The position numbers were made by a program, and so were the translations under genes. Below the pieces are notes generated by a model. That model was not told the origin of the DNA, made no database searches, and was given only the letters and a program-made list of their open reading frames with translations. From the NCBI RefSeq assembly GCF_023053635.1, contig NC_086180.1, positions 4,841,206 to 4,905,205 of the forward strand: 64,000 nucleotides of DNA, written 5' to 3'. The stretch comes from Elgaria multicarinata webbii (Eukaryota > Chordata > Lepidosauria > Squamata > Anguidae). Of this stretch, positions 12,501-23,300 are shown one piece after another; within the stretch, counting starts at the first letter, position 1, and each line of letters begins with the position of its first letter.

Positions 12501-14092
12501 CAGGCCTTCAAAAACATCAGAATAGTGTTTGAGGAGACCCTCCATCTTGGTTGGAGAATGTACTGCTAATACGTGCACACGTCTGATCAAGTCAAGGGCT
12601 ACACAGGCTGACCGACCCAGAAGTGGTGGATCTCCAGTTTCTGTGACATAGAAGGTTAGATTTTGATTCTTAAGACCATTTTTGCAAGGAGCTACAATGG
12701 TACCTCTTGGTTTGACCTTTGCTCCACCAAAGGCAATTAGTGTCACATTTGTCATTGCTGTATGCACTTTATCTTGCAAGCACTCTGCAATGTCTTTTGG
12801 AATTGTGTTAGCATCAGATCCAGAATCTAACTTGAAAACAACTGGAAGTCCTGCCACAACTACTGTGCTATACCAGGCTTCTGGGCTTCCCATGAGCCTA
12901 GCTTGATGGCATGTAGTCATTACTCCCATGAATAAGGCATTTACATCTTCGGTGAGACTGGAAGGCTCAGATTGTGTCCTACACATTTTAGCAAAGTGAT
13001 TCCTTCCTGCACACCTATTGCAGGTCTCTCCAAAAGCTGGACACTGCCTGGGCCTGTGAACATAACCGCATCTACTGCAGGAATTGCCCCTTGCCGCTGT
13101 AGGTTTAACTGTTGCAAAGGTCTGCTTTGGGGCCCTTTTACTTTCTTGGTAGCTTATGGTCCTTCCGCTTTTATGTTGGATGGCTAAGATGTTTGTTTCT
13201 GAGGTCATTGCTGTTGCCTGAGCCCTGATAAGAGCCTTTGCTCTACAGATGGTAATAGCTTGCTCTAGAGTCAACTTAGGGTCTTCTAGAAGCTTTTCTT
13301 TAAGCTTGCTGTCTGAGATGCTGAAAACAATTTTGTCTCTAAGCATCAGGTCTGTGGAGGCCCCAAATTCACAATGCTGAGATTTTTCTCTAAGGGCTGT
13401 AACAAAACAGTCTATGCCTGCTTCCTCATTATAAGGAAGCTGCCAGAACTGGTACCGTTCAAAAACAGGGTTTCTCCTGGGCTCACAATAATTTTTGAAT
13501 GCAGCAAGGGCTTCTTCTAGTGTCTGACTTTCAGGATCTGCATAGATATTAGGAATGGTGTTGTAAATTTCTAAAGCCTTTTCTCCTATGCAGTGCAGCA
13601 TTACAGCAATTTTGTAGTCTTCTGACTCTTTCTCCACTTTTGTAACTGTAAGGTATACTTGTAGTCTCTGTTCCCATTTCCTCCAATTTTCTCCTAAGTT
13701 CCCAATAAAGCTTAGCTCAGAAGGAGGTTTAAAATGCTCCATGTTTTATTCCAATATGGCGGTGGGCACTAAAACCCCTCTTCAAGTGGATTTCTGAAGG
13801 GGATAGTCCACTTCTGACACCATGTAGTATCCCTCAGGCATAGGGACCATACGGGTGAGCTTACCTGCTCAGCCTGCCACTTGCCCCTAGACTACCAGGC
13901 AATAACTTCAGAGTCTTTTCCTTGCTGGATTCCTTTATTACTAAAACCTCCTAGAACAGTGACACTCCAAAACCCTGTAGCAAGGCCCACACCACCAAGT
14001 GGCTGAAACAGAGGCCCCGCCCAGGCCTTCGATGAGGACCTGGAGACTAGCAGCTACAGGCCTCTTAAAGGTATATACAGCCACATATCACA
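9519..14092 (-). mobile_element. Ty3/Gypsy LTR retrotransposon (fossil), minus strand
   Basis: The LTRs are 9519-9787 (3' LTR) and 13823-14092 (5' LTR), both TG...CA in the element's sense and about 99% identical. The 5-bp target duplication AGCTG is at 9514-9518 and 14093-14097. In the element's direction the internal part shows gag with a CCHC knuckle (about 13742-12960), protease (near 12820), reverse transcriptase (about 12500-11790), RNase H (about 11757-11300) and integrase (about 11150-10200), the order of Ty3/Gypsy. A purine-rich tract precedes the 3' LTR near 9790. There is no envelope. The coding part is broken, with about two or more interruptions, although the near-identical LTRs make the insertion young. 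Confidence 0.93.
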
Positions 14093-14433
14093 AGCTGTGC
14101 TTTGTGGTTTTGATTTTTGTGAACCGCCCAGAGAGCTTCAGCTATTGTACAGCATAAAAATGTAATAAATAATAAAGAACCAGAAGGCAGAGCAGTAGAG
14201 GCTTTGAAGTTGCCCAACAAGAGACAGCAGACTCAGCAAGGCATACAGCTCACCTGGTCAATCTTCTGAATGTATTGTATTTGCATTTGTAGTTATTATT
14301 TCTAAATCTGTACCTATACATATACAGTTGCATATGCAAATGCTAACTAAATCTGTGTATTTGTTTCTCCTCCTTTTTTGCATTTCCTCTTTTTTGGTGA
14401 TGCTTAAGTGGTCACCCCACCTGCCCCCTACCA

Positions 14434-14805
14434 ACCGTACACAGCGGGCTTTCTCCGCTGTGGCACCCCGGTTGTGGAACGAGCTCCCCAGAGAGGTCCG
14501 CTTGGCGCCTACACTGTACTGCTTTCATCGCCAGCTGAAGACCTTTTTATTCACTCAGTATTTTAACACTTAATTTTAACTTAAATTTAAATTTTACTGT
14601 TTCAACTCTGTATTTTAATCCTATATCAACTTTGCTGTGTGGTTTTATCCTGGTTGCGCTTTTTATACTGTATTTCGTAATTGTGTTTTAAACTGTTGGG
14701 TGTTTTACTGTGGTTTTGTTTTTGTTAATTTTTGTGAACCGCCCAGAGAGCTTCGGCTATTGGGCGGTATAAAAATGTAATAAATAAATAAATAAATAAA
14801 TACTC
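14434..14805 (+). mobile_element. L2 LINE 3' end
   Basis: It encodes [20 protein letters not shown] and RQLKTFLFTQYF, then the 3' UTR ending CCGCCCAGAGAGCTTCGGC and an (AAAT)n tail. This is the commonest L2 subfamily in the window; the right-edge copy at 63765 has the same 3' UTR. Confidence 0.9.
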
Positions 14806-14808
14806 TTG

Positions 14809-14896
14809 GGCTGAGTTTAGACAACACGTTAATCAACTGGGGTGGGGTGGTGGTAATCGGAACAGAATTTGTTTAGCGTGTTGTCCGAACTCAGCC
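14809..14896. mobile_element. 88-bp inverted-repeat element (MITE)
   Basis: The ends GGCTGAGTTTAGACAACACG and CGTGTTGTCCGAACTCAGCC are inverted repeats with few mismatches. The target duplication is unclear (TTG at most). The terminal motif resembles those of the elements at 41182 and 61606. 14900-15288 holds nothing else I recognise. Confidence 0.6.
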
Positions 14897-15288
14897 TTGG
14901 TGTCTATGAGGGGCAAGGGAAGAAGGGGACAAATGATCATGATGCGTCTGATTGCTTTGTGCTGCTGTGGCTGACGGGTTAAGGATCTGTTCTTTGGGAT
15001 GGAGCCTAGGATCTCTCTCTCATGTGCCCCTGGCAATAATTTGATTTTTAACCAGGCCTGCAAAAGGTGAGCGGAGCCACATTCAGCCTGGCTAAGTTCT
15101 CTAGTGGCGATGACCTTATCAAATGAAGTCAATTTATTAATAAATAAATAAATAAATCTTGTGGCAGTGAATTCCAATGGCACAGCTATTAATGAGGACA
15201 GAAGCCAAAACATTTAGCTCAAAGCATTTATTTGTAAGATACTCTGTTGTTAAGTCTTTCTATTCTTCTTATATACGTGCCTTAAGAC

Positions 15289-15883
15289 TAGGGCTGTGCT
15301 CCGCTTCGGAGAAGCGATAGCAGAGCAGCCTGATTCACCTCTGACAAAGGCGGAGATGAATCGGGTTGGGGGGCTGCGGATCGAGGCGAAGCGGTTCGCC
15401 TCGATCCAGATGCAGGTAAGCGGTGGGGGAGGGGGACTCACCTGGCGCTGCTGCTGCAGTCCGTGCGGCGACGGCGATGGAGCTAGGTAAGGGGGCAGGG
15501 GGGCTTACCTGCCTCCATTGAGGGCTTCAGTTGAAGCCCGTGATGGAGGCAGGTAAGGGGGTGGGGTGTGGGTTTCGCCTACCTGGCTCCGCCGCCGCTG
15601 CAGTCCTTACGGCGGCGGTGGTGGAGCCAGGTAAGGGGGCAGGGGGAGGTGGGCTTACCTGCCTCCATCGCGGTCTGTCGCAGGCTTCAACTGAGGCCCC
15701 GGCTTGAAGCCAGAAGAGGCCATGGCCTTCTCTTCCGGCTTCAACCAGGGCCTCAATTGAAGCCCGCGCCCGACACAGGTAAGGTTTTTTTTTGGCTTAC
15801 TTGGCACCACCGCCGCCATCCATTTCACTCCGCGGTTCCGGATCGGGCCACAAAGCGGTTCGGGGTGTCCGTGCAGAGCCCTA
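15289..15883. mobile_element. hAT-type nonautonomous element, TAGGGCTGTGC family
   Basis: A 595-bp GC-rich element with ends TAGGGCTGTGC and GCAGAGCCCTA and an exact 8-bp target duplication CTTAAGAC at 15281-15288 and 15884-15891. The interior carries repeated 'aggtaagggg' and 'gcctccat' blocks and no coding capacity. A second family member lies at 34179-34545. Confidence 0.88.
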
Positions 15884-15944
15884 CTTAAGACTGACTGCAT
15901 CCTCAGCCTCCCTATTGCTTTGCTGTTGTTCTGCTTTATTTATT

Positions 15945-16240
15945 TATTACATTTATATACCGCACCATAGCCAAAGCTCTCAAACATTAAAAACAAATAT
16001 ACAAAAATTTAAAACCATCAAAAGCATAAAAACAACAATATCTGTATAAAACAACTATTCTAGGGTCAGTTAAAAACTCAGCATATGTTAATTGCCTTGG
16101 CCCAGAGAAGATAACCATGTTGGCACCAGGTGAGCCTCGTTAGGGAGATCATTCCATTTTTGGGGGCCACCACTGAAAAGACACCACTCTCTTTCGCTAG
16201 TTGAGGCATATCCAAAGGGAGAGGCGGGTAAGAAATAAAT
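15945..16240 (-). mobile_element. L2 LINE 3' fragment
   Basis: The reverse complement carries the L2 3' UTR and a decayed ORF2 end. An A-rich, TTTA-type tail is at its left boundary, and (TTA)n follows at 16242-16270. Confidence 0.75.
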
Positions 16241-16299
16241 ATATTATTATTATTATTATTAATATTATATACAATATATGGGGAAGGGGGGGCACAAGA

Positions 16300-16525
16300 A
16301 AAGGCAGTGTGGTGCAGCGGTCTGAGTACTGGACTGGAACCCGAGTTCAAATCCCCACTTGGCCAAGAAGCTCACTGGGTGATATTGGGCAACTCTCAGC
16401 CTAAACTACCTCACAGGGTCGTTTTGAGGGGTAAAATGGAGAGGGGGACTATACAAGCCACCCTTGCAAGACGGGGGGGTGAAGCCTGGGTATAGTAAGT
16501 GTAATAATAAATAAAAAAAAATAAA
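16300..16525 (+). mobile_element. tRNA-derived SINE
   Basis: The head carries an A-box-like stretch (TGGTGCAGCGGTCTGAGTAC) and a B box (GAGTTCAAATCCC), as in a tRNA gene. A body follows (CTCACTGGGTGA, CTACCTCACAGGGT), then a TAATAATAAATAAA tail. It sits just upstream of the ALMS1 CpG island. Confidence 0.8.
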
Positions 16526-16689
16526 AGAAGAATTTTCTTTTAATTTTTTTTGAAAGGGCCCCAACTAAGAGAGCCAAACATGAAAAAGGTGCCCAGCACG
16601 AGTCATTTCTGTGGAAAGACCTAAGGAAGAAAAGGCAAGAGATTCATGAGGTAAAAAAAGCTCTGTGAGGCACGTTGGGGTTTGACTAC

Positions 16690-17350
16690 GAGGGTCACGG
16701 GAATACCACAGGCTATTTCCATCCGGGACTTTCAGAGCATCTCCTCTCCCCCCCCCCCCCCCGCAGAGCATGAAAGCGAAACCCTTCAACCCCGCCCACT
16801 TACAGAGCGGCTCGCGCCGTCCCCTGGAGGCGCGCTCGCCCAATGGCAGCGAAGAGCGAAGAGCAAGAGATGCGGCGGCGGCGGCGCTCATTGGTTCCTG
16901 GGACGGCGCGAGCTTCCCGCCCCTTTTTTTTTCTTTTCATTGGCGCGCGCCCGTCTTAGCCTCCCTCCCTCCCTCTCTCTCTCTTTTTCTTTCTTTCTTT
17001 CTAACGGCTCGCCCAGCTCGCGCCGGCGTTCGCGCCACGCGGTGGGCGGGGCGCGTGAGCGGAGAAGCTCCGCCCACTTTCCCTCCCTTAGAGCCGAGTC
17101 CCTAACAACGACGAAAGGGGGGGGGGGAAGACGCGGGTCAGCGGGGCGCATGCGCGTTTGGCCTCGCCTTTCGGGGCTGCCTGAGAGAGGTGGGGGGCGC
17201 GTGAAGAAAGGCAACTCGGCTGCCCCCCACTCCCCCTATTCAAGTCACCGCAGCCATGGAAAGGCCTGAGAAAGGGCCCCCCCAAGTTCCTGTGAGTATA
17301 AGAAGAGGGGAGGGGAGGGGAGGGGAGCTCAGCTCTGAGGCAATTCAACG
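16690..17350 (+). promoter_or_regulatory. ALMS1: CpG-island promoter of ALMS1
   Basis: This is the only strongly GC- and CpG-rich unmethylated-looking block next to the first coding exon. Elements I can read: inverted CCAAT boxes (ATTGG or CCAAT) near 16839, 16889 and 16939; a GC box, GGGCGGGGC, at 17044-17052 and an opposite-strand one near 17070; a palindromic NRF1-type GCGCATGCGC at 17146-17155; and an X-box-like pair of half-sites, GTCCCT followed directly by AACAAC, at 17098-17109. There is no TATA box. I recall that the human ALMS1 promoter is reported to respond to RFX factors and Sp1, which makes the X-box-like site worth noting, but its spacing is not ideal. The transcription start probably lies between about 17050 and 17240. 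Whether the island also fires leftward is unknown; no leftward gene is visible. Confidence 0.75.
17256..17291 (+). CDS. ALMS1: ALMS1 exon 1 coding part (12 codons)
   Basis: The ATG at 17256 sits in a strong context (gcagccATGG) and encodes [12 protein letters not shown] before a GTGAGT donor at 17292. An in-frame TGA at 17202-17204 with no ATG between fixes this as the first possible start in this exon. The exon ends in phase 0, matching exon 2. Human ALMS1 begins with a long Glu- and Ala-rich tract; nothing like that is present here. An upstream alternative first exon cannot be excluded, but the position inside the CpG island and the donor quality make this start likely. Confidence 0.75.
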
Positions 17351-20300
17351 CCCCCCCCCAAATTCCTCACATTCATATTTGAGATCATATTTATTAGTCA
17401 GTATATGAAGGAAGAAGCTTGACTCCCCCCCTTTTTAAACATACGTTTTATTCCTAATAAACTCTTCTCTTTCTCTGGGGGGGGGCGCTTTTATATGTTA
17501 AAAGTTCGTTTCCGGTTCCGAAGAAGCCTCCCCCTTCCCCCCACCCCACTATAAAGCAGAACAGCCCCTCCCCCATCCGTTTTCTTCATCTCTATTGACT
17601 CCCCCTCCCCCATTTCGTCGCCCCCCCATTCCATAGATATTGGACTCCTGCAAAGTCCATCATTTGGGCCCATATCTCCACTCCCCCCTTCCTAGAATAG
17701 ATATTTCCCCCTCTTCCCCGCCCCCCCCCAACTTCCCAAAACTACACCTTCTCCCCCAGGTTTTGAAAGCTGTATGGGATGCAATTGTGCTTTGGGGGAG
17801 TGAATAGGGAGCATGGGTGTGTGTGTGTAGACAGGTTGGAGACATTGCTCTGTTGTATTTATGTTTTGATTACTATTATAGTTTTATATTTTGTATTGTA
17901 AGTCTTAGGGTGACCATATGAAAAGGAGGCCAGGGCTCCTGTATCCTTAACAGTTGTATTGAAAAAGGAATTTCAGCAGGTGTCATTTGTGTATATGGAG
18001 AACCTGGTGAAGTTTCCTCTTCATCACAACAGTTAAAGCTGCAGGAGCCCTGCCCTCTTTTAAACCTGGTCACTCTAGTATAGCTCTTGCAGCTTTAACT
18101 GTGGTGATGAAGAGGGAATTTCACCAGGTTCCCCATATATACAAATGACACCTGCTGAAATTTCCTTTTCAATACAACTGTTAAAGATACAGGAGCCCTG
18201 TCCTCCTTTTCATATGGTCACCTTATGTAAGTTGCCTTGGAAAACTTCCTCCTCCTCCTCCTCCCCCAAAAGCCTGGGGGTATATTAATACAGTGCTTTG
18301 CATAAATGAGCATTATGGTCTGTGATAGTCCTTACCCATAGTGAATATTTCTGGGGGAGGGGGGAGTTACACAGGTTGATCACGCCTTAAGTATGTGTTT
18401 TTATCTGTTGTTTCGGCTATGCTTTTACGCACTTCCGTATCCCTTAATGCTGAGTAGAAAGACTTTGCTAACTTCTTAATTATGAACGCTGACCCATTTT
18501 TGCATATTATTAGTAGCAGCACACTGCTTTCCTTTGAAAACTTAGAATGCTGTGTACAGTTCTGGTCACTGCACCTAGAAAAGCAGCAGTCCTCAACTTT
18601 TTTGGCACCAGGGACCGGTTTCGTGGAAGACAATTTTTCCACGGACCGGGGGTGGGTGGGTTGAGGGAATGGTTTTGGGAAGCCAAGCCCCCCCCCCCCC
18701 AGCATCCTGACTTCGCTTCGGCTGGGTGGGCACCCAGCCGAAGCGAAGCCAGGACGCTGGGGTGGGTGTGCGGTTTCGGAGCGGCGCACCCGGAAGTCAC
18801 TCTCCCAGAGCGGCTTCCAGCCGGGTGAGCCATTCCGAAGCTGCCCACCCCCACCCCAGCGTCCTGGCTTCGTTTCCGCTGGGTAGGTGAGATGGCACCC
18901 CGTGCCCAGGTACACTGGTGTGGGAGTGGGGGTGGGTTGGTGGGTGAAAGCAGCTCACCTGCGCGGCCTGGTTCCTAAAAGGCCACGGACCAGTACCGGT
19001 CCATGGCCCGGGGGTTTGGGACCCCTGTAGAAAAGGATATTATGGAGCTGGAAAAAGTGTAGAAAAGGGCAACTAAAAGGATTAATGGGCTGGAGCATCT
19101 CCCCTATGAGGGAAGGTTCCAACAACTGGGATAGTTTAGCTTGGAAAAAAGGCGACTCAGGGGAGACATGATAGAGGTGTACAAAATTATGCATGTTATG
19201 GAGAATGTAGTTAGGGAGACATTTTTCTCCCTCTCTCAAAATACTAGAACCCAAAGGGGTCATCCCATGAAGCGGATTGGTGGGAGATCCAGGACAAATA
19301 AAAGGAAGGACTTCTTCACACAGCGCAGAGTTAAATGATGGAACTCACTACCACAGGATGTAGTGATGGCCACCAGTTTGGATGGCTTTAAAAGGGGGTT
19401 GGATAAATTCCTGGAGGCAAAGGCTATCAATGGCTACTAGCCCTGATGATTGTGTGCTACCTCCAGTATTCGAGACAGTAAGCCTGTGTGCACCAGTTGC
19501 TGGGGAACATGGGCGGGAGGGTGCTGTTGCACCATGTCCTGCTTGTTCATCCCTGGCCGATGGCTGGTTGGCCACTGTGTGAACAGAGTGATGGACTAGA
19601 TGTACCTTTGGTCTGATCCAACATGGCTCTTATGTTCTTAGGAATTTCTTTCCATTGACATTTGCCCCCTCTTCCTGATCCCCTTTTTGTTTGCATGGAT
19701 GGTAATGTGTTACATCAGGTTTAAAGATCTGCATATCTTTGGTGGGTTAACTACTATTTCCATCTCCCATGCTTGCAACTTCAGGTAGGGCACCTGTCAA
19801 AGTTAAGCTTTCATTATTTGTTATTATTTATACAACATTCAGTCATATTTAAGTTAACTTATCAGTGATTATATTTACCTCAGGATCGGCATGAAATTAC
19901 CATTGTTGATATATCCATGATAGGGGGAAAGGAGGGAAAGTGCTTGGGGAGATAAACAGACAGATAAGGGCATGTGGCATTACAAGTAAATTGGCACAAA
20001 ATGTGCTTGAGTGATTTGGGGGGGATCATTGCATTAGTATACATATTTTTACAATGTTCTTCAATAAAAATTCTCAGGTTTTTTGGGGGGGAAATGGAAA
20101 CTTCGGAAGGGTGATATATGCACCTCTTCCTATTCTTGCTGAATGGATATTGTCTTTGTGGATAAATATAACCCATTCTGTTGTGAATGTTTAGACATGC
20201 ATATATGCCCATGGGTTTTCTAAAAATAAAGTGAAGATTAGTTATATATTGTATTGAAGATGACACACTGATCCTGAATAGTAAGGCATACTAATAAAGG

Positions 20301-23300
20301 GGATCCATGCAGAACTTTACTTGATGGAGTCTATATGCCCTAGATGCTCTGTTATGCTGGACTAGCGAGCAATCGAAACGAATCACTTATTCCAGAAGTA
20401 CCCTCCAGAGTGGCGGTGGTGATGATGATGAAAGTTGTCACATCTGTTTATCACTGCTCTGTGCATGCTTGTGACTTTAATATGGAGAGGGGAAATCTTC
20501 ATCTAGTCTAGGAGGATGATAGAGCACTAGGGATATGTGATTCTTCCTGAGTTATAAAAACAACTAAAAGTGTCTTTACTGGGATAACTTGACAGATGTA
20601 TTGAGTTGTTGATGTGCAGGAGCTTGTGATGCTGGAAAATACTTTATGAAAGTCAGGACATTTCCTTTTTCAGAATTTGCTCGTCCTGGGAGAATGCATT
20701 GCGTGTAATGGCATTCTTGTTTAAAATCCACTTGTTCAGAACCAAGTCCTACTGAAGTCAATGGGCTTCTAATTAGACATGTTTATGTTTGGAATGTAAA
20801 TGAGTATCTGGCTGTCAATGTTCACAGTAGTTCTTCATTATTCTTAAGCATAACATATAATTATCAGACTAAGAGAGGCTTGATATTCATTGCCAGTTTT
20901 GAAGCATAGAAAATCAATTCAGACTCCAGTGAACCTAAGGGCTTTTGACACATCCTAAAATTGAAATAATATGAACTCAAACTATTTATACCTGGGGTGG
21001 GTTACCTGCTGCCCATGAGCCAAATCAAGATTCTTTTAACCCTATGTCTTACAAACCATGAAGCAACTGAATCAATGAGATCCCAGTCTATTTTTGATTT
21101 TTCCTCAGTCTTTCTCTAGAGACTCATTCATTTTGCACTCCCTGGAAGTCATAGAATCATAGAATAGTAGAGTTGGAAGGGGCCTATAAGGCCATCAACT
21201 CCAACCCCCTGTGCAATGCAGGAATCCACCTTAAAGCATACCTGATAGGTGGTTGTTGTCATTGTCGGCTTTGGGGGTGCTTCTTTTTTATTTTTTTTAT
21301 TTATTTAAGGATTTTTATGCCGCCATTCAACCAAAAAAGGCTCTCACAGCGGCTTACAAAAGTATTTCTTGACAGTCCCTGCCCACAGGCTTACAATCTA
21401 AAAGACATGACACCAAAGGAAAGGGGATTGGGAGGGAGGAGGAGGAGGGGGAAAAGGAAAGCAAATTCAGGCACTACAATCTTAGTTGGAAAGTTCAGCA
21501 GTTACAGGTGACAGCAGGAGGGAGGGGGCTCTCAGCTAGAGCTGGACCCAGTCACGGTGGGTCTTGCACTCCCAAAGTGTATGGCAAACAGTGGAATATA
21601 GCCATCTTCCTCCCTTTGCCAGTAGCTTTACCAGGTGAGCATGATAGAAGAAAAGGAAATACAAATTTGTGCATATGAGTGAGCATAGTTGTGAACAAAT
21701 GTATGTGCATACAACATAGCTGTAATATTTGTGTGCATTTTATTATAAATACCAAGAGTATGTGTGTTCTTGTGTAGGCACTCCTGCCAGCATGTAATTC
21801 AGGATGGCTTTCCACCCCTAAATTAAGAACACAGGAAGCTGCCTTATACCAAGTCAGGTCATAGTCTGTCTAGCCCAGTGCTGCCAAGTGCTGACAGTCA
21901 GGAGTCTTTTCCATCCACACTTGGGGATGCGAGGGGTTGAACCTGGACCATTTGCATGCGAAGACATGCTTTACTGTTGTACAACTGCCAGCTTGTTCAG
22001 ATTTATGTGCCATTGATCTCTGACCTCTAGGAAGAAGCTGGGCTAGAAATCAAAATAAATGATGGTGTTAAATGAATCCTTCGTTGTATAGAGTGTAGCT
22101 TGGTTGATGGCATAAGTAGAATCAAATGATCTTCCCTGTAATACTTTTTTGTAATAGTAAGAGCCCTCCTGTATTAGACTAAAAGGTCAGTCCAGTTCAG
22201 CATTCTGTCCCCACACTGAATGGCCAACCACACGCCTATGGGCAGCCCAGAAGCAATATCTCTGATATTGGAGGTAATATATAGCCATCATGGCTCCATG
22301 AATTTGCCTAATCAACAGACTGAAGTTGGGCCCAGACAAGACAAAGGTGTTGGTGATGAATATATTTGCTTTTGGGAAAAAGAACTTACCTGTAACTGAT
22401 GGGGTATCTTTTTTTTTTAACTTATAGATTCATTCTTCTTCGAAGTCTACCCTTCAGAATATGCTTCATAGCATATAAATACACAATTTCATTGGCTTTC
22501 TGGAGGGAAAACATTTCAGGTTTTAGATTTTAAATGTTTTTTGCTGCTGATGTAGCTTTTTATTTCTTATTGCTAACTTTGGTCTTCTAGCCTTTTCTTT
22601 TTATGCTTTTAATTGATTTATTTTTGGTGCAAGCTCCTTAGAAATGTACGTTACAGTCCTATGTGCACTTAACTTGGAATTTGTGAATAGAGATGTGTAG
22701 GGGTACAGAACTTTAAATTAAAATGCAAGTGGGCATTAGTCCTATATAGTTCTCTAGTGAGCTTCAAAGACTTCTTGCAGATAACAGGTTGTTAGGATGT
22801 TTTTCTTCTCCTTCTGTTGTCTGATCTGAGATCAGCCACATGAATTATATGCCCTTTGAGAGCATTTATCTGTGCATACACAGCAATAGATTTGATTAAA
22901 CAGTTGTTGCTGTGTTGATCCTGTTGAATAAGCATGACCATTGGGCCAGTGGATGTTGCAGAAATAGCATGCAAGCATTAATGCTACAAAGAATACTTAA
23001 TTGGTCAGAAGGCATTTCATTCTCGGCTAATAACACGTTTGATTTTTTTTTTTTTTTGCACTACATGCGTATAGATACGTATATATAATGAACAAAGGGT
23101 TCATTTTTTTTCCTGTTCGCCTACCTGCTATTTACTGCAGCGGTACAGATCAATATCCCCTTTGTATCTGTTGAAATCCCATGCTTCAATTTGGGATCTC
23201 ACTGTATTAAGTTTTGTTTCCTCTTCCACTTTGGTGGAGCAAGCACGTTTAATTACTGCTGGTGTATAGGTGTAATTTCTGCAGAAGTAAAATAATTACT

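Larger units (their letters stand above)
8520..14173 (+). mobile_element. L2 LINE 3' portion split by a solo LTR and a Gypsy element
   Basis: Three L2 pieces read continuously: about 8520-8669 (encodes a [14 protein letters not shown]-like end), 9338-9518 (3' UTR) and 14093-14173 (CCGCCCAGAGAGCTTCAGC and the AATAAATAA tail). The two interruptions are a solo retroviral LTR (8670-9337) and an LTR retrotransposon (9519-14092), each with its own target duplication. Confidence 0.85.

Noticed and set aside
15250-15900. ORFs of 60-106 codons near 15.3-15.9 kb
   Set aside because: They lie inside the GC-rich hAT-type element 15289-15883 and reflect its composition.
16682-17269. Long overlapping ORFs in the CpG island
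   Set aside because: GC-rich, low-complexity translations in several frames on both strands, as expected of a CpG island; none has protein-like content or a continuing exon.
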